The notes under the pieces: generated by a model | The model's input: only the letters and a program-made list of their open reading frames with translations | Told to the model about the DNA's origin: nothing | Databases searched by the model: none | Position numbers and translations under genes: made by a program | Shown: piece after piece, positions 34,280 through 45,125 of the stretch | How positions within the stretch are numbered: the stretch's first letter is position 1 | How the letters are laid out: each line of letters opens with the position of its first letter | NCBI GenBank assembly: GCA_963681505.1 | Contig: OY811978.1 | Location: 7,052,586-7,116,585, forward strand | Reading direction: 5' to 3' | DNA from: Eunapius fragilis | Taxonomy: Eukaryota > Porifera > Demospongiae > Spongillida > Spongillidae | Length of the DNA: 64,000 nt

Positions 34280-34500
34280 TGTCTGCTCTCATTGAACGCG
34301 TAGAAATTAGGCCCTCCGCCAAAATTTTTTGAAATGGATTTGCTGTCCCATAGCAACGAACCGGACAACCAGGCCCAGGACAACCGATGTCCTTTGTAAT
34401 GCGCTATCCAATAAGCGCACTGAGTACAATAAACACCTATGGTTATGAAACACCTCTGACCTTCAGAAGGCGTATAAAATCACGTGACCGTACATCTTTC
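34280..34500 (-). repeat. Dispersed repeat C, minus-oriented copy
   Basis: Reverse complement of 15812-16010 with substitutions: CCCATAGCAACGAACC, CAATGTCCTTT-like, ACACCTCTGACCTT and AAATCACGTGA in matching order. Confidence 0.7.
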
Positions 34501-35400
34501 TGTTTTATGGCTTGAAGCGAGGTACTTTTGAGTGCGTTGACCTATATACGTTGTGAACACTATAGTGACTCTCGTGCACATTGAAGGGTTAAAAAACAAC
34601 TATATCAGTATGTTACCTTGAGGGTTGTACTTGTTTCTACTAATAACGTGTGTCGCCGAATTTTCTGAAGCGGTGTTCAAACGCTTAGAAAATCACCATT
34701 TTTATTGGCTCTTCCGCGCATAGAAGGGTCGTATGGAAAGGTAACGTTATGTTTATATATCATGTACCTGTTTTTCTTTTCTCTGAAGGATTTAGAGCTG
34801 CAGCTAGCTGCATGTCGATTGCCTGCATGGCATGAAGGCACTTCTATAAATTATGGCACAGGGCACAAGGGTTTGAAGATGTATGTGAGTGAGGACTAAA
34901 TAATCTTTTCCTATTATGTGGTAGGTGGATGGCAGCTAAAGCTTGTGGGGCTAAGAAGGTACATGTATGAAGTTACTTTGTCAGTAACTTCTGTGTATGC
35001 CAAGCCATGCAAGTCGTGTAAACTTGGCATGAATGGACTCAGCCCTCCATTTCCAAAACCAACGCATGCGTTATGGATAGAGTTAGGCGCTGCAACATTC
35101 ACTATCTGAAGTTCACTTTGAATGAGCCGCCGCCTTGGTCCCCTCCAGTTTTTGACTAACTTAGAATTGTTGGCAAGTTAATCTCAAAAAACGATTTTTA
35201 TGTTTCTAATAGCCGATTTGCAATGTGCTATCGGAAATTTCCATATAGATTTTGACCCTGACTATGACTCTGATTAAAAATACGCGACCCGTCTCTAACA
35301 AGACTCCCGACGATCGGATCGTTTAGCGTGTTATAGCAATCGAACTAGAAGTCAAAAATGAGCAGTTCCGTTTTGTTTTATGTCACAGAACCGTGCGGTT

Positions 35401-35621
35401 CCGGGACGGATGCAGGAATTCTGAAACGGGGGGGGGGGGGGCCGACATGAATAACTAATAGGGGAGGGTGCGGAAGTTTTTGAGGGTTCCGTACTTGGTG
35501 ATACAGACTATCTATCCGCCTGAAACTGGAATAGGCTATAAAATGCATATGACGACCAGGAAAGGGGGGGGGGGGGGGGGAGGGGGGGGTCCGAACCCCC
35601 TCCCCCTCCTGCGTCCGCCCT
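35401..35621. mobile_element. hAT-like MITE with target duplication
   Basis: The ends GGGACGGATGCAGGA and (reverse complement) AGGGCGGACGCAGGA form TIRs. TGCGGTT is repeated at 35394-35400 and 35622-35628, seven matches of a probable 8-bp hAT target duplication. The other copies of repeat B give the empty site. The interior has three poly-G runs and no transposase. Confidence 0.75.
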
Positions 35622-35710
35622 TGCGGTTGTCGAGAACAAAAGGGTACTGCCCGTCCTCGTACCCAGTCTCGGAACATCTCCTTTTTCTTGGCAACGCATA
35701 ACTCGGGATA

Positions 35711-36479
35711 GACCTTATTCACGCGCCATTTTGAATAAATATTGTCGCTTGTGATTTCTTTACGACTGACTGTTTTACGAGGTTAGCGAGAGTACTGATG
35801 GGTTTCAAATCATCATAGCTTGCTTAAAACCTTCAAAGGTGAAGAATTATGTAAGATCTCTGTGCAACGAGTCGCTCTGTGTTTCGATCGAGGCTGTACG
35901 CTATGCAATGGCTTGTTTTCCCTCTGGTGGTCGGTGGAAGCGGTTAAAATACAAGGTTTAAAACAGCATGGTTATTTACGGTGCGTAGAGTGCGCCAAAA
36001 TAAAGTGTAGCCCTACCTGTACTTAGCGAACAGGCATAATTCCATTTTTGGGTGGATGGAATAGGGAAAACTGTGCTCCCTTTTGCAACTTGTATTCAAA
36101 TATATATTCCTAAAGAAGAATACAATATCATTCTAGAAAGGTCCTAAAGTGCGCATCACCTTACAGCACTTTTGTATCACGTTCTGATGCAGGGTTTTTC
36201 AATTTAGAATTCCATTGATGCCCCGGAAATTTCAACTTGCACTCAGACCAAAACGAGAGCGATGGCATTCATTAGGGAGCTCTGATGTTTCAGTTTTTCC
36301 TGTTCGATGTTCCAGTCACTATTTCAGGTTCGTTGTGTGTATGTATTGTGAACTACCTTCATCATAACCAAAATAGGTATCTTATATTGACAGCGCCATT
36401 CGGATCCGCCAGTTAACTATTAATAATTGTCACATTTTGTCACACAATAATTAATTCAAAATGGCGCGTGAATAAGGTC
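35711..36479. mobile_element. TIR element, 769 bp, flanked by TA
   Basis: Perfect inverted ends GACCTTATTCACGCGCCATT continue as TTGAAT. TA is present on both sides (35709-35710 and 36480-36481). It is inserted in repeat B, whose other copies are uninterrupted there. One ORF of 68 codons (35820-36026) with several Cys has no known family. TA sites suggest a mariner-like non-autonomous element. Confidence 0.8.
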
Positions 36480-37119
36480 TATAGGAACACTTCTAAACAA
36501 TGAAAATTTCACCAATAGCTTCAGAATAGGCTGAAAGAGCCGCTTTCATATAATGTTATATTTTGGTAAACAATCGTCTATACGGTCCATGAGACAATCC
36601 ATGGTAGAGCATCACAACTTTTGCCATGACATTCTCAAATATTTTTTATTTTTCAGTAAACTAATAGGGCTTATAGAGATTAGTTATTATGCAGAGTTTC
36701 ACTTTCTGATTCACTTCGGTTAATTGGCAATATTTCATCAACTTTGTAAATGCCATGAAATTATGTGATTACTATCACTGTTTTGCAAAGCTATAGTAAT
36801 GTGTCAAAATAGTTTTAATTGAAACTGTTTCTAGCACTACAATGCACTCACCTCATGGGTGTACACACATGTATCTATTGTGAGATAACCTTAATAAATT
36901 TAATATTTTGACTAGTTGTTTTACACTTGTCTAATTATCTCAAAACACCATAATTCATTTTAAATCAATTTTACCACGTGACGAGATAGGTTGTGAGGTA
37001 GTTAATCCATTAAAGTTAATTTTGGATATCCGTTCCGCTGGTAAGTTATAAATGGATTTATATCAAAAACTTGATGTTTCTTTGAACTGCAGCTTGACCA
37101 CAAAGTTTACACAGATGTC

Positions 37120-37275
37120 ACTGTGTAAAAAGGGTTGTTATACACGTCGGTATAACATTGTTATACACCCTGTTATACATAATCTGTTATACACATTGCG
37201 TATAACTGTGTATAACTGAGTATATGGTCGTGGTCTCACCCGTCAGTTATATACATTGCGTATAACAATGTTGTC
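37120..37275. repeat. GTTATAC/GTATAAC motif cluster, left
   Basis: About ten copies of GTTATAC or GTATAAC, spaced 10-25 bp apart, as in TATAACATTGTTATACACC. It is mirrored by the cluster at 38615-38830 in the other half of the element. Confidence 0.8.
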
Positions 37276-37584
37276 TCATGATTTTTAAAACCCACACGTG
37301 CGCAATTTATGTCGGTCAAGCTTCAAGTGGAAAGCAACGTACGTTATACTTCTCTTTTACCTGGTAGCTTGGCGCTCAATCGTACATTAATTCATGATTT
37401 CTTCAGGTCAACAAGTCAATAATTATGTGCGGTGTCAATTTTGTATCTTGCTACCCAGTTGCTGAGCGTAAGTGCATCTAATTGCGGAAACCCGTTGAGT
37501 TTAGTGTACATGTACGTTTATAGAGTTACGGTCTGCGCATCTTTTCAATACACCAGAGACCTATTTTGTTGTTCTGCACAGGTA

Positions 37585-38445
37585 TGTGTCTTCTTCGCCT
37601 TTTTATGTATGGTGTGCAACATTTAGAACATCGCACAGGTTGTTTGAAGCCAAGTGTTGCCTTTCTTACAGGTGACCATAAAAGTGGCCTCACTGTGCAT
37701 AGTGGTTCTTATATCTTGGCAATGTGTGGTAAGTTCAATGGGTGCTGCTATGTGTATGATGTGCAACATTTAGAATATCAAATAGGTTGCAATTGTTTGA
37801 AGCCAAGTACAGGATTTCCAACATGGTTCCCATAGAGGGCATGGTTCTTTTAACATCTTGTAAGTGAAATGGTGCTGCTTTGTGTATGATTTGCAACAAT
37901 TAGAAAGTTGTTTGAATCCAAGTGTTGCCTCTTTTTCAGGATGCCTACTATAGTGTCCTCCAGGTGGGTAAAGTTTGCTTTGTGTATGGTTTGCAACATT
38001 TAGAATATCACACAGGTTGAAGCCAAGTGTTGCCTTTCTTACAAGATGTCCAACATGGTGTCTCTGAAGAGTGCATGGAGCTTGTGACGTCCTGGCAATG
38101 TGTGGTAAGTTCAATGGGTGATGCTTTGTGTATGGGTGTGCAACGTTTGGAATATCACACAGGTTGAAGCCAAGTGTTGCAGGATGTCCACCATGGTGCT
38201 TTTGAGTGGCATGGTGCTTTTGACATTTTGCTGATGCATGGTTAGTTCAATGGGCCCTGCTCTGCTATGTAATGTGCATTAGAATATTACTATTACACAG
38301 GTTCTAAGAGGTCATGTTGCCTCCCTTACAAGTGCAGGATGACCACCATGGTGTGTTATAAGAGTACCTTGTGCTTTCTGATTTCATCGCAATGTGCTGG
38401 TTAGTTTACTGGTACTGTTCGGTGTATGGTGTAGAATATCACCAG
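37585..38445 (+). repeat. Tandem repeat, about 5-6 units of 110-170 bp
   Basis: Units share GTGCAACATTTAGAATATCA, CACAGGTTGAAGCCAAGTG, TTGCC, AGGATG-CCA-CATGGTG, GGCAATGTGTGGTAAGTTCA and ATGGGTGCTGC-like blocks, with indels. No sustained reading frame is present across units. Confidence 0.85.
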
Positions 38446-38614
38446 GTCATTTGCCAACAGGAGGTGGGTGAATTTCTCTACCACTGGACAAGGGGCATCC
38501 ACAAAGAACTAACTTTTATGCTAACCACATCTTGTGTGTTGCATGGACTGTGTGTTTGTTACTTTATCAAAAGTTTCCATAATTGTGTTGCTTGGAAACG
38601 AGGATTATGAATAT

Positions 38615-38830
38615 CACGAGTGTGTTATACTGCGTTGTTGTACATAGGTATACTCAATGTTATACTTCTGTTATACTCGGTGTTATACATTTATTGTTAT
38701 ACGCACCTGTGTATAGCGTCCCAATACGCAATGTTATACTGAAGCGTATAACATGTGTATAGCGTGTGGATAACATAAGAATACACACGTTATACAGTAC
38801 TGTATAACAATGCCTTTTACACTGTGTGTA
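38615..38830. repeat. GTTATAC/GTATAAC motif cluster, right
   Basis: About fifteen occurrences of GTTATAC, GTATAAC or TGTATAGCGT within about 200 bp. Confidence 0.8.
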
Positions 38831-39269
38831 ACGCTGCTATTAAAACAATGGAACTACGCTAAAAGGGCGTAGCCCAAGTTGCAAAGGATGTGCGCTAAGC
38901 TTCGTACTCCTATAAACATGCATGACGCTTCGATTCCGATACAACAATATTAGCGCTCTAAGCGTAGTACGTGCTAATATTTATTTAATCATATACATGT
39001 CTTAACAAAGCAATGCACTGCACAGCTCGGTTCCCCGCACTGCGCTTAGTAAAAGCGCAATTGTTTATAATAGCAGCTCGTTGCATTGTTCAAGAGCAGC
39101 GCGCGCTACTATTGTTGTATCGTAATCGGTGCATGTCATGCATGCTTTTACAAGTGCATATTAACAATCGTACGAAGCTTAGCGCATAGTGTAACGTGCC
39201 TTTCCCGTTCTTTTGCTACTTGGGCTACGCCCTTTTAGCGTAGTTCCATTGTTTTAATAGCATCGTTAC
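38828..39269. mobile_element. TIR element of about 440 bp nested in the 2.6-kb element
   Basis: The left end (GCTATTAAAACAATGGAACT, ACGCTAAAAGGGCGTAGCCC, and AAGCTTCGTAC inside) is repeated as the inverse complement at the right (39170-39265). The centre is rich in GCGC and TTAGCGC words and is non-coding. Confidence 0.8.
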
Positions 39270-39438
39270 GTCTGTCACGTGGTAATATTGATATATAAAA
39301 ATGAATTATGGCGTTTTGAGACAAGTGTAAAACAACTAGTCAAAATATTAAATTTATTAAGGTTATCTCACAATAGATACATGTGTGTACACCCAAGGTG
39401 AGTGCATTGTAGTGTTAGAAACAGTTTCAATTAAAACT

Positions 39439-41212
39439 TGTGACGGAAACAATAATGTCAATACTCAGATCTAACTGCCAAATCTGAAGTATTACACGCA
39501 ATTTATACCTCAAACCGCGCATGCGTATACAAATTAAATTGTTCTTGGTGACTACATCCGTCACATATCATTCTCCTTCTGTCGCAGCAAACTATCTTGC
39601 TGCACGAGACAATGCATTCCCAACAAATCAGACACAGGTAGTTCCTCTGATAAAGCTGCTTCCACCTGAATATGAGCTCCATCCATTTTAGCTCCACTAA
39701 AGCAAGGGGATGAAGCTTGGTGTCTCCATGTGCACAGGTGATTGTCGCGACCTTCCCAACAATGACCTTCTCCATGGCAACCAAATTCCGATGGACCATT
39801 GTTCTCGAACATCCCGTGTCAAGAAGAATGTCGGTGACCTCTTGTCCCTCCAACTTGCCCGCCTTGTACATTGGTCTGCCACCTGCACGTCACCTGTCCA
39901 TCCGTTCCTTGCACACCTTACTTTTTTCTGGGCACTCCCATGACATGTGCCGTTGCTTTTTACAGTGGTAACACTGAGTACCTCTGCTTTGTTGACTTTC
40001 TTCTTTTTTCCTTTTAGAGCAGTCTTCCGCGGCATGACCCGACTTTCCACAGTACTGACATTCACAGGAACCTACTCGGTTTGGCTTAGGTGTAGAGCTA
40101 GCCAACGTTTCCGTTTCAGGCCGCCTTGCCTGCTCGTAATCGTCCGCCAACTTGCCTGCCTGTATACATGTTTCTGGCTTTCGATCGAGTACCCATGCAC
40201 CACTTCTTATCTGTCGGCAGTGTGATGAGAAACTGCTCTTTACCCACAGCGTTCATGACATCCTCGACCGTGTGACATTCTTTCAGCCATTTGACTTGCC
40301 ACTCCATCAGCTTCACGGCTAGCTCTCTGTTCGTTTCCCCATCCTTTCGCCTCGCCGACCGAAATCGCCTCCTGTATTCTTCCTCGTTAATCCCATACCG
40401 GATGAGAATTGCCGCTTTAATTTTCTCGTAATTCCCACTATCTGAAGGAGAAACAGCAGCGAAGGCCAATTAGGCCTTGCCCGTTAACTGGGAAGTCAAA
40501 TAGTGCGGCCACCTGTCCTCTGAAATGTTGTGGGCTGCCATTATCCTTTCGAAAGTGACTAAATATGCCTCTCCATCATCCTCTTCGTTCAACGGAACTA
40601 GCTTCACTGTAATCTCGGGACCTCGACTGCGTTGTTTTGCCGAACGTTCCCTCCACCAGTTTCACTAGGTTGTCCATGTAAGCCTGCATCTGGTCCAGTC
40701 TCTTCTGGCTTTCTCGTTCCCTCGCTTCTCTTTCTTCGTCTCTTCTTCACCTCTCTGCCTCAAACGCTTTTTCTCTCTTCTGGCTTTCTCGTTCTCTCGC
40801 TTCTCTTTCTTCGTCTCTTCTTCGCCTCTCTGCATCAAACTCTTTTTCGCGACGTACTCTCTCTTCTGCTATTTCCACTTCCCGCTTCGTCCGGTCCTCT
40901 ATCAGCATTTGCAATAACTCCTGCACCTTCAGTTCAGCCATTGTATCCTTTGCGTCCTTTGTGTCTTCCTCCTTGTAGCAAAGACCTGATCGTGTTTTTG
41001 ACATGAAACGTGGCTAGGCCAGGGTACTTGAAACTTCCTGGCGTTCCAACCTCCGGCACCGCTGCCACCATATGTGACGGAAGCACGTATATAATGTCAA
41101 TACATGTACTCAGATCAAACTGCCTAATTTGAAGTATTACACGCAATTTATACCTCAAACCGCGCATGCGTATAGAATTTAAATTTTTCTTGGTGACGAC
41201 ACATCCGTCACA
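39439..41212 (-). mobile_element. Mini LTR retrotransposon with gag and protease only
   Basis: LTRs of 127 bp (39439-39565) and 140 bp (41073-41212) both begin TGTGACGGA and end TCCGTCACA. They share ACTCAGATC, GAAGTATTACACGCAATTTA and TACCTCAAACCGCGCATGCG and differ by small indels. Between them only gag and a protease-like frame fit on the minus strand; reverse transcriptase, RNase H and integrase are absent. It is therefore non-autonomous. No target duplication is visible (AAACT on the left, GCCCG on the right). Confidence 0.85.
39503..41004 (-). pseudogene. Ty3/gypsy-type gag-protease of the mini LTR element
   Basis: Order on the minus strand. From 41004 there is an N-terminus followed by a highly charged coiled coil (VRREKEFDAERRRRDEEREA, SQKREKAFEAER). 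From 40469 there is a SCAN-like capsid segment (YEKIKAAILIRYGINEEEYR, VKWLKECHTVEDV). From 40150 two zinc knuckles of C-x2-C-x4-H-x4-C (CQYCGKSGHAAEDC and CYHCKKQRHMSWEC) follow. From 39871 there is an aspartic protease start with LLDTGCS, followed by residues that run to the 3' LTR. Frame changes between the segments show decay. The SCAN-type capsid with two knuckles fits a Ty3/gypsy lineage. Confidence 0.75.
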
Positions 41213-41214
41213 GC

Positions 41215-41460
41215 CCGTGGGGTGAAAGAGCATAGGATGTTGACCATAGCACCAAAATGCCCATGGCAGCAACTTCGGGAAGGAAGTGTGGTATTCTTCA
41301 AGTAACACCAGGTGTGAGAGACCATACTGAATGCATTCTGGAAGTCTTTGTTCAGTGTAACTATAGATATTAGACTGGAAGGGATTGGAAACCTGACCAA
41401 TTAACACCAATCAACAAGTACAGTCCTGGCAGTTCAAGTCACCAGGCCTTTATGGATAAA
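41215..41460 (-). pseudogene. Fragment of RLE-type non-LTR reverse transcriptase
   Basis: The minus strand reads LNKDFQNAFSMVS, then EYHTSFPKLLPWAFWCYGQH and PMLFHPTG. This matches, in the same order, NAFNIVS and PWASWCYSQHPMLFH in the longer copy at 60130-62113. Both ends are truncated. It abuts the mini LTR element. Confidence 0.75.
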
Positions 41461-41464
41461 ACGG

Positions 41465-41950
41465 CGGGTACCACGTTTGCGCAGGAGCGAGCGGAAAAGA
41501 ACATATCCGTGATTGTGGTAAAGGGAACACTTTCATAAAGTTAATGGGTTTGTAGGTTGTTTTATTTCACATTCAGATGATTTTCAGGGTGCAATCGACC
41601 ACATTATTGACGATGACCTGTTTTTATCTCTAGGGCGCGCGAATTAAAGGCTTAACTTTTATATATTTTTTTGGTCGTAGAAAACGCACAGACGGCAAAC
41701 TAACTATCCGTTGGCACATAGGGTTTCATCTGGCTATCTGGTAGTCAAGTTTTCAGAATTTTTACGACAAAGCTACGGTCGCTATACCGGTGAGTATCAC
41801 ACCTAGTCAAAAGTAAGTTTTTTTTAATTTTTAATATCGAGTACGACGCATTCATGTCACAAAAACTATAACACAATGCTCAATCTGCCTATCGTAACGC
41901 CGTATCTTTACGTCGCTTTGTTCGGGCGTAATTAAGAGTTTAATTCTAGA
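41465..41950. other. No recognised feature
   Basis: Non-coding, AT-rich; no repeat relationship was recognised. Confidence 0.5.
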
Positions 41951-41954
41951 CATG

Positions 41955-42267
41955 CAGCGGCGGATCCAGGTTTTAGGGGGGGGGGGGGGGGGGGGGGAGG
42001 GCACGGATGGTGGGTGTGGCTGGGGTGGGGTCGGCTTCTGGCCCGATACGAAAAGCGTGGGGGGGGGGGGGGGGTTATGATTGCGTATCAGGGAGCCCGG
42101 GATATAGTACAGTAGTAGAGCTCATGCGTGCGGATATCAATAGGCAGCGCAAGCGTGCAGCTATTATTATAAAATGCGGTCCGAAAAGTTATGAATTTAT
42201 AAATGGAAGGGGAGGGGGGGGGGGGCACGTGCCCCAAGTGGCCCCCCACCCCTCTGGATCCGCCGCG
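41955..42267. mobile_element. hAT-like MITE, about 313 bp
   Basis: GCGGCGGATCCAG at the left end and its inverse CTGGATCCGCCGC at the right end form the TIRs. The interior has three poly-G tracts (41977-41997, about 42059-42074 and 42209-42224). No transposase and no clear target duplication were found. Confidence 0.75.
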
Positions 42268-42439
42268 CTTTAAGTCTAATATATCTTCTCTTAGGAATGG
42301 AGTATTTTTTAAAAAATACTTACTTCTTTGTGATCCACAGTTCGTGTGCTACCTTTCATTACTCTTCTTATTTGCCTCTTGGGTTCTTGACCAAAAACTT
42401 TTGAGGGGCGAGGTGCCAGACTAACCAATTAGGAGTGTC

Positions 42440-42545
42440 CCGCCGGTAGGCCTTGGTATCCATTGGGGGGTAGCGATAGATAATTGTCCGATAATCGAAT
42501 ATTAGTAGCGATAATTATCGATAATTATCGAATAACGGTTTTAGT
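42440..42545. repeat. ATTATCGATAA-rich cluster
   Basis: TAGGCCTTGGTATC is followed by CGATAATTATCGATAATTAT. The reverse complement of 58000-58130 has TAGGCCTTGGTATCGATAGG and similar CGAT words, so the two look like ends of the same transposon family. Confidence 0.5.
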
Positions 42546-44330
42546 CACGTTGCCTAGGCAACTTGCCTCACGTGGTTCGGCTGTTCGGGTTCTTGCTAGT
42601 TGCTAATCAGTCTTGTTATTTGTGATGAGTGATAGTCACGTGCCGATCTGTATAGGGTTGGAACTGTAGTGCTGTGTAGATGGGAGGAAAATCGGAAGGT
42701 TTCTTGGTTCCCTGCACGGATATTGAAGCATCCAATTCCAGTGAAAGTGTTTTCTCTAAGTTGGCACGTATATATACGAAGGAGAGATTTCTCTAAACGG
42801 GGATTTAGCTAATGCCTCCCTCAATTTGAGCTTTAACAACTGAGACAGTTCAATTAACCAGTCTTCTCGCTCCTTCATTTGACAGATTCAATCACTAGCT
42901 ATCGACGGCTGTATAGTTTAGGTTATGGCAGCGTTTATGTTAAGGCACGGCCGCACAGCCGCTATGAATAATTAATGATTAACCACAATTAACGTATTCA
43001 TTAGCCTTATACTGGTATATGATAATATAGTTTGGAACTCTCGTATTCAATGGCTCGCTGTTCCAGATTCTTGTTTAATTAACGCTACCGTGGTTAGGTA
43101 TCACTTATATCACAAAGAGATCAACCAAGTCTGGGTGGTCTCCTTACTGCCTAAACTTAAACGATACGGCAGCCGAAAACCCCCGCGCCCTGTTTATGTT
43201 AAGGCACTATATACTTGCAACAACAAAAAACAAAGGCCTTGTTTTATTGTTGGAGAAATTCTTTTATTATAAGCAGTGATCCAACCTATATTACTGCCTA
43301 TATTTATATATATATAAACTAAAACGGTTGCAGTCGACCACTAGCTGATTATATTAAGGCAGTACTGCAAATAATACTTTAATGCAGGCGATGTGGCTTT
43401 TGTTGTTAGGAGTGCTTATTCAACCTATTCGACCCTGTACTGTCTAAACCTAAACGGTGCCCCCACCCTGTTTATGTTAAGGCAGTTATCTGAAAAAAAA
43501 ATCTTACTTTAATGCAGGAGTAATTGCCCTGTGGCTATATCTATTGTTCTTATGAGTGCTTGTCCAATTAACCTATTCAATCCTAGGCTGCTCTACTTAC
43601 TGCCTAAACTTAAACGGTACAGCGGTCGAAAACCCCCGCGCCCTGTTTATGTTAACACACTATACTTGCAACAACAAAGGCCCTTTTTTTATTGTAGGAG
43701 AAATTGCGCTGTTAATGGCTTTTGTTGTACGCAGTGCTTATCCGTGATCCAACCTATATTACAAACTAAAACGGTTGTGGTCGACCAGCCCCACCCTACA
43801 TGTTTATATTAAGGCAGTACTGCAAATAATACTTACTTTAATGCAGGCGATGTGGCTTTTGTTGCTAGGAGTACTTATTCAACCTATAAAACCACAAAAA
43901 AGCCACAGCGCAATTTGTCCAAAATAAAACAAGGCCTTTGTTTTTTGTCGTTGCAAGTATAGTGCCTTAAGATAAACACGGCGAGGGTGGTCGACCGCTG
44001 TATCGTTTAAGTATGTAGAGTAGTACAAGGTCGAATAGGTTGGATATTAAGCACTCCTACAACGAAAGCCACATCGCCTGCATTAAAGTGTTATTTGCAA
44101 GTACTGCCTTAATTATAAACAGCTAGGCTGCGGCTGGTTGACCGCAACCGTATTAGTTTAGGCAGTAATATAGCACTGCTTAAAACAAAAGCCAAAGCGC
44201 AATTTCTCCCTAATAAACAAGGCCTTTGTTTTTGGTTGTTGCAAGTATAGTGCCTTAACATAAACAGGGCGCGGGGGTTGTCGACCGCTGTATACTGTTT
44301 AAGTTTAGGCATGTAAGTAGAGCAGTATAT

Positions 44331-44601
44331 ACAAGTATACAAAAACGTTCTCTCTGAGAAAGTTGGTGGGATATAGGTTTTGCATACTGGTGTAAAAAGC
44401 AAGGAAACAAGTTTTATCAGAAGGGAAAATGTAATAGTCCTATATTTAGCACACTTTGACTAAGGCATATGCTGTTTCTGTGCTAAATATAGGACTATTA
44501 CATTTTCCCTTCTGATAAAACTTGTTTCCTTGCTTTTTACACCAGTATGCAAAACCTATATCCCACCAACTTTCTCAGAGAGAACGTTTTTGTATACTTG
44601 T
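44331..44601. mobile_element. Near-perfect hairpin MITE, 271 bp
   Basis: The left arm begins ACAAGTATACAAAAACGTTC and the right arm is its exact inverse as far as I can read, for about 125 bp on each side, with a centre of about 20 bp. It lies inside the satellite array. No ORF. Confidence 0.9.
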
Positions 44602-44764
44602 TTCCTTAATTTTTTAACACCCAAATCACTGTTGCGTCGCAGGTTTCCCCCACTGATTTAATTCATAAGTAATGTAAAAATTTTCTAGGTATATCTGCTT
44701 AATTAGACTTGATAAGACCGTATATAGGCTTTTAGGCTTTTGTGTATCAAAGCCTAACATCGAC

Positions 44765-45125
44765 TATGGCGAGTCCTCCAGCAAATTCTAATGCTATTGG
44801 TGCAATTTTCATTGCTTAAAAGTGTTCCTGTCCCGAGTTATGAATTCCCAAGAAGAAGCAGAAGAAGCAGAAGCAGAAGACGACCCGCCCATTATTTTTG
44901 GAAGGGGAACGTGGACAGCAGTATTTTTCGTTCTCGACAACCACGCGGTTCTACGACATGAAACAAAAACGAAACTACTCAGTTTTGGACTTCTAGATCG
45001 ATTGCCGCAACAAGTTAGACGATCCGATCGTCGGGAGCGAAGCTACGGTAGGGTCGCGGGATTTTAATTAAATTCATAGTCGGGGTCAAAACCTATATGG
45101 AAGTCTCTAGCGAGACTTCCGATAG
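44765..45125 (-). repeat. Dispersed repeat B, inverted copy
   Basis: Reverse complement of 46955-47335 in order (CGAGTCCTCCAGC, GCAGAAGACGACCCGCC, CGATCCGATCGTCGGGAG, TCGGGGTCAAAACCTATATG), ending in the small hairpin GGAAGTCTCTAGCGAGACTT. Confidence 0.85.

Larger units (their letters stand above)
35230..36560 (+). repeat. Dispersed repeat B, copy split by two insertions
   Basis: The repeat is present as 35230-35400, 35628-35710 and 36482-36560, which join to match 46955-47335. Landmarks are CGCGACCCGTCT, CCCGACGATCGGATCG, ACTGCCCGTCCTCGTACCC, TTGGCAACGCATAACTC and TTCACCAATAGCTTCAGAAT. The gaps are filled by the two elements listed separately. Confidence 0.85.
36806..39438. mobile_element. 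2.6-kb element with terminal inverted repeats of about 170 bp
   Basis: 36806-36985 (AGTTTTAATTGAAACTG, GCACTACAATGCACTCACC, CACACATGTATCTATTGTGA, CATAATTCATTTT, CCACGTGAC) recurs as the inverse complement at about 39274-39438. The interior has GTTATAC clusters, a tandem repeat and a nested TIR element. No transposase frame was recognised. The right terminus touches the LTR at 39439. Confidence 0.75.
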
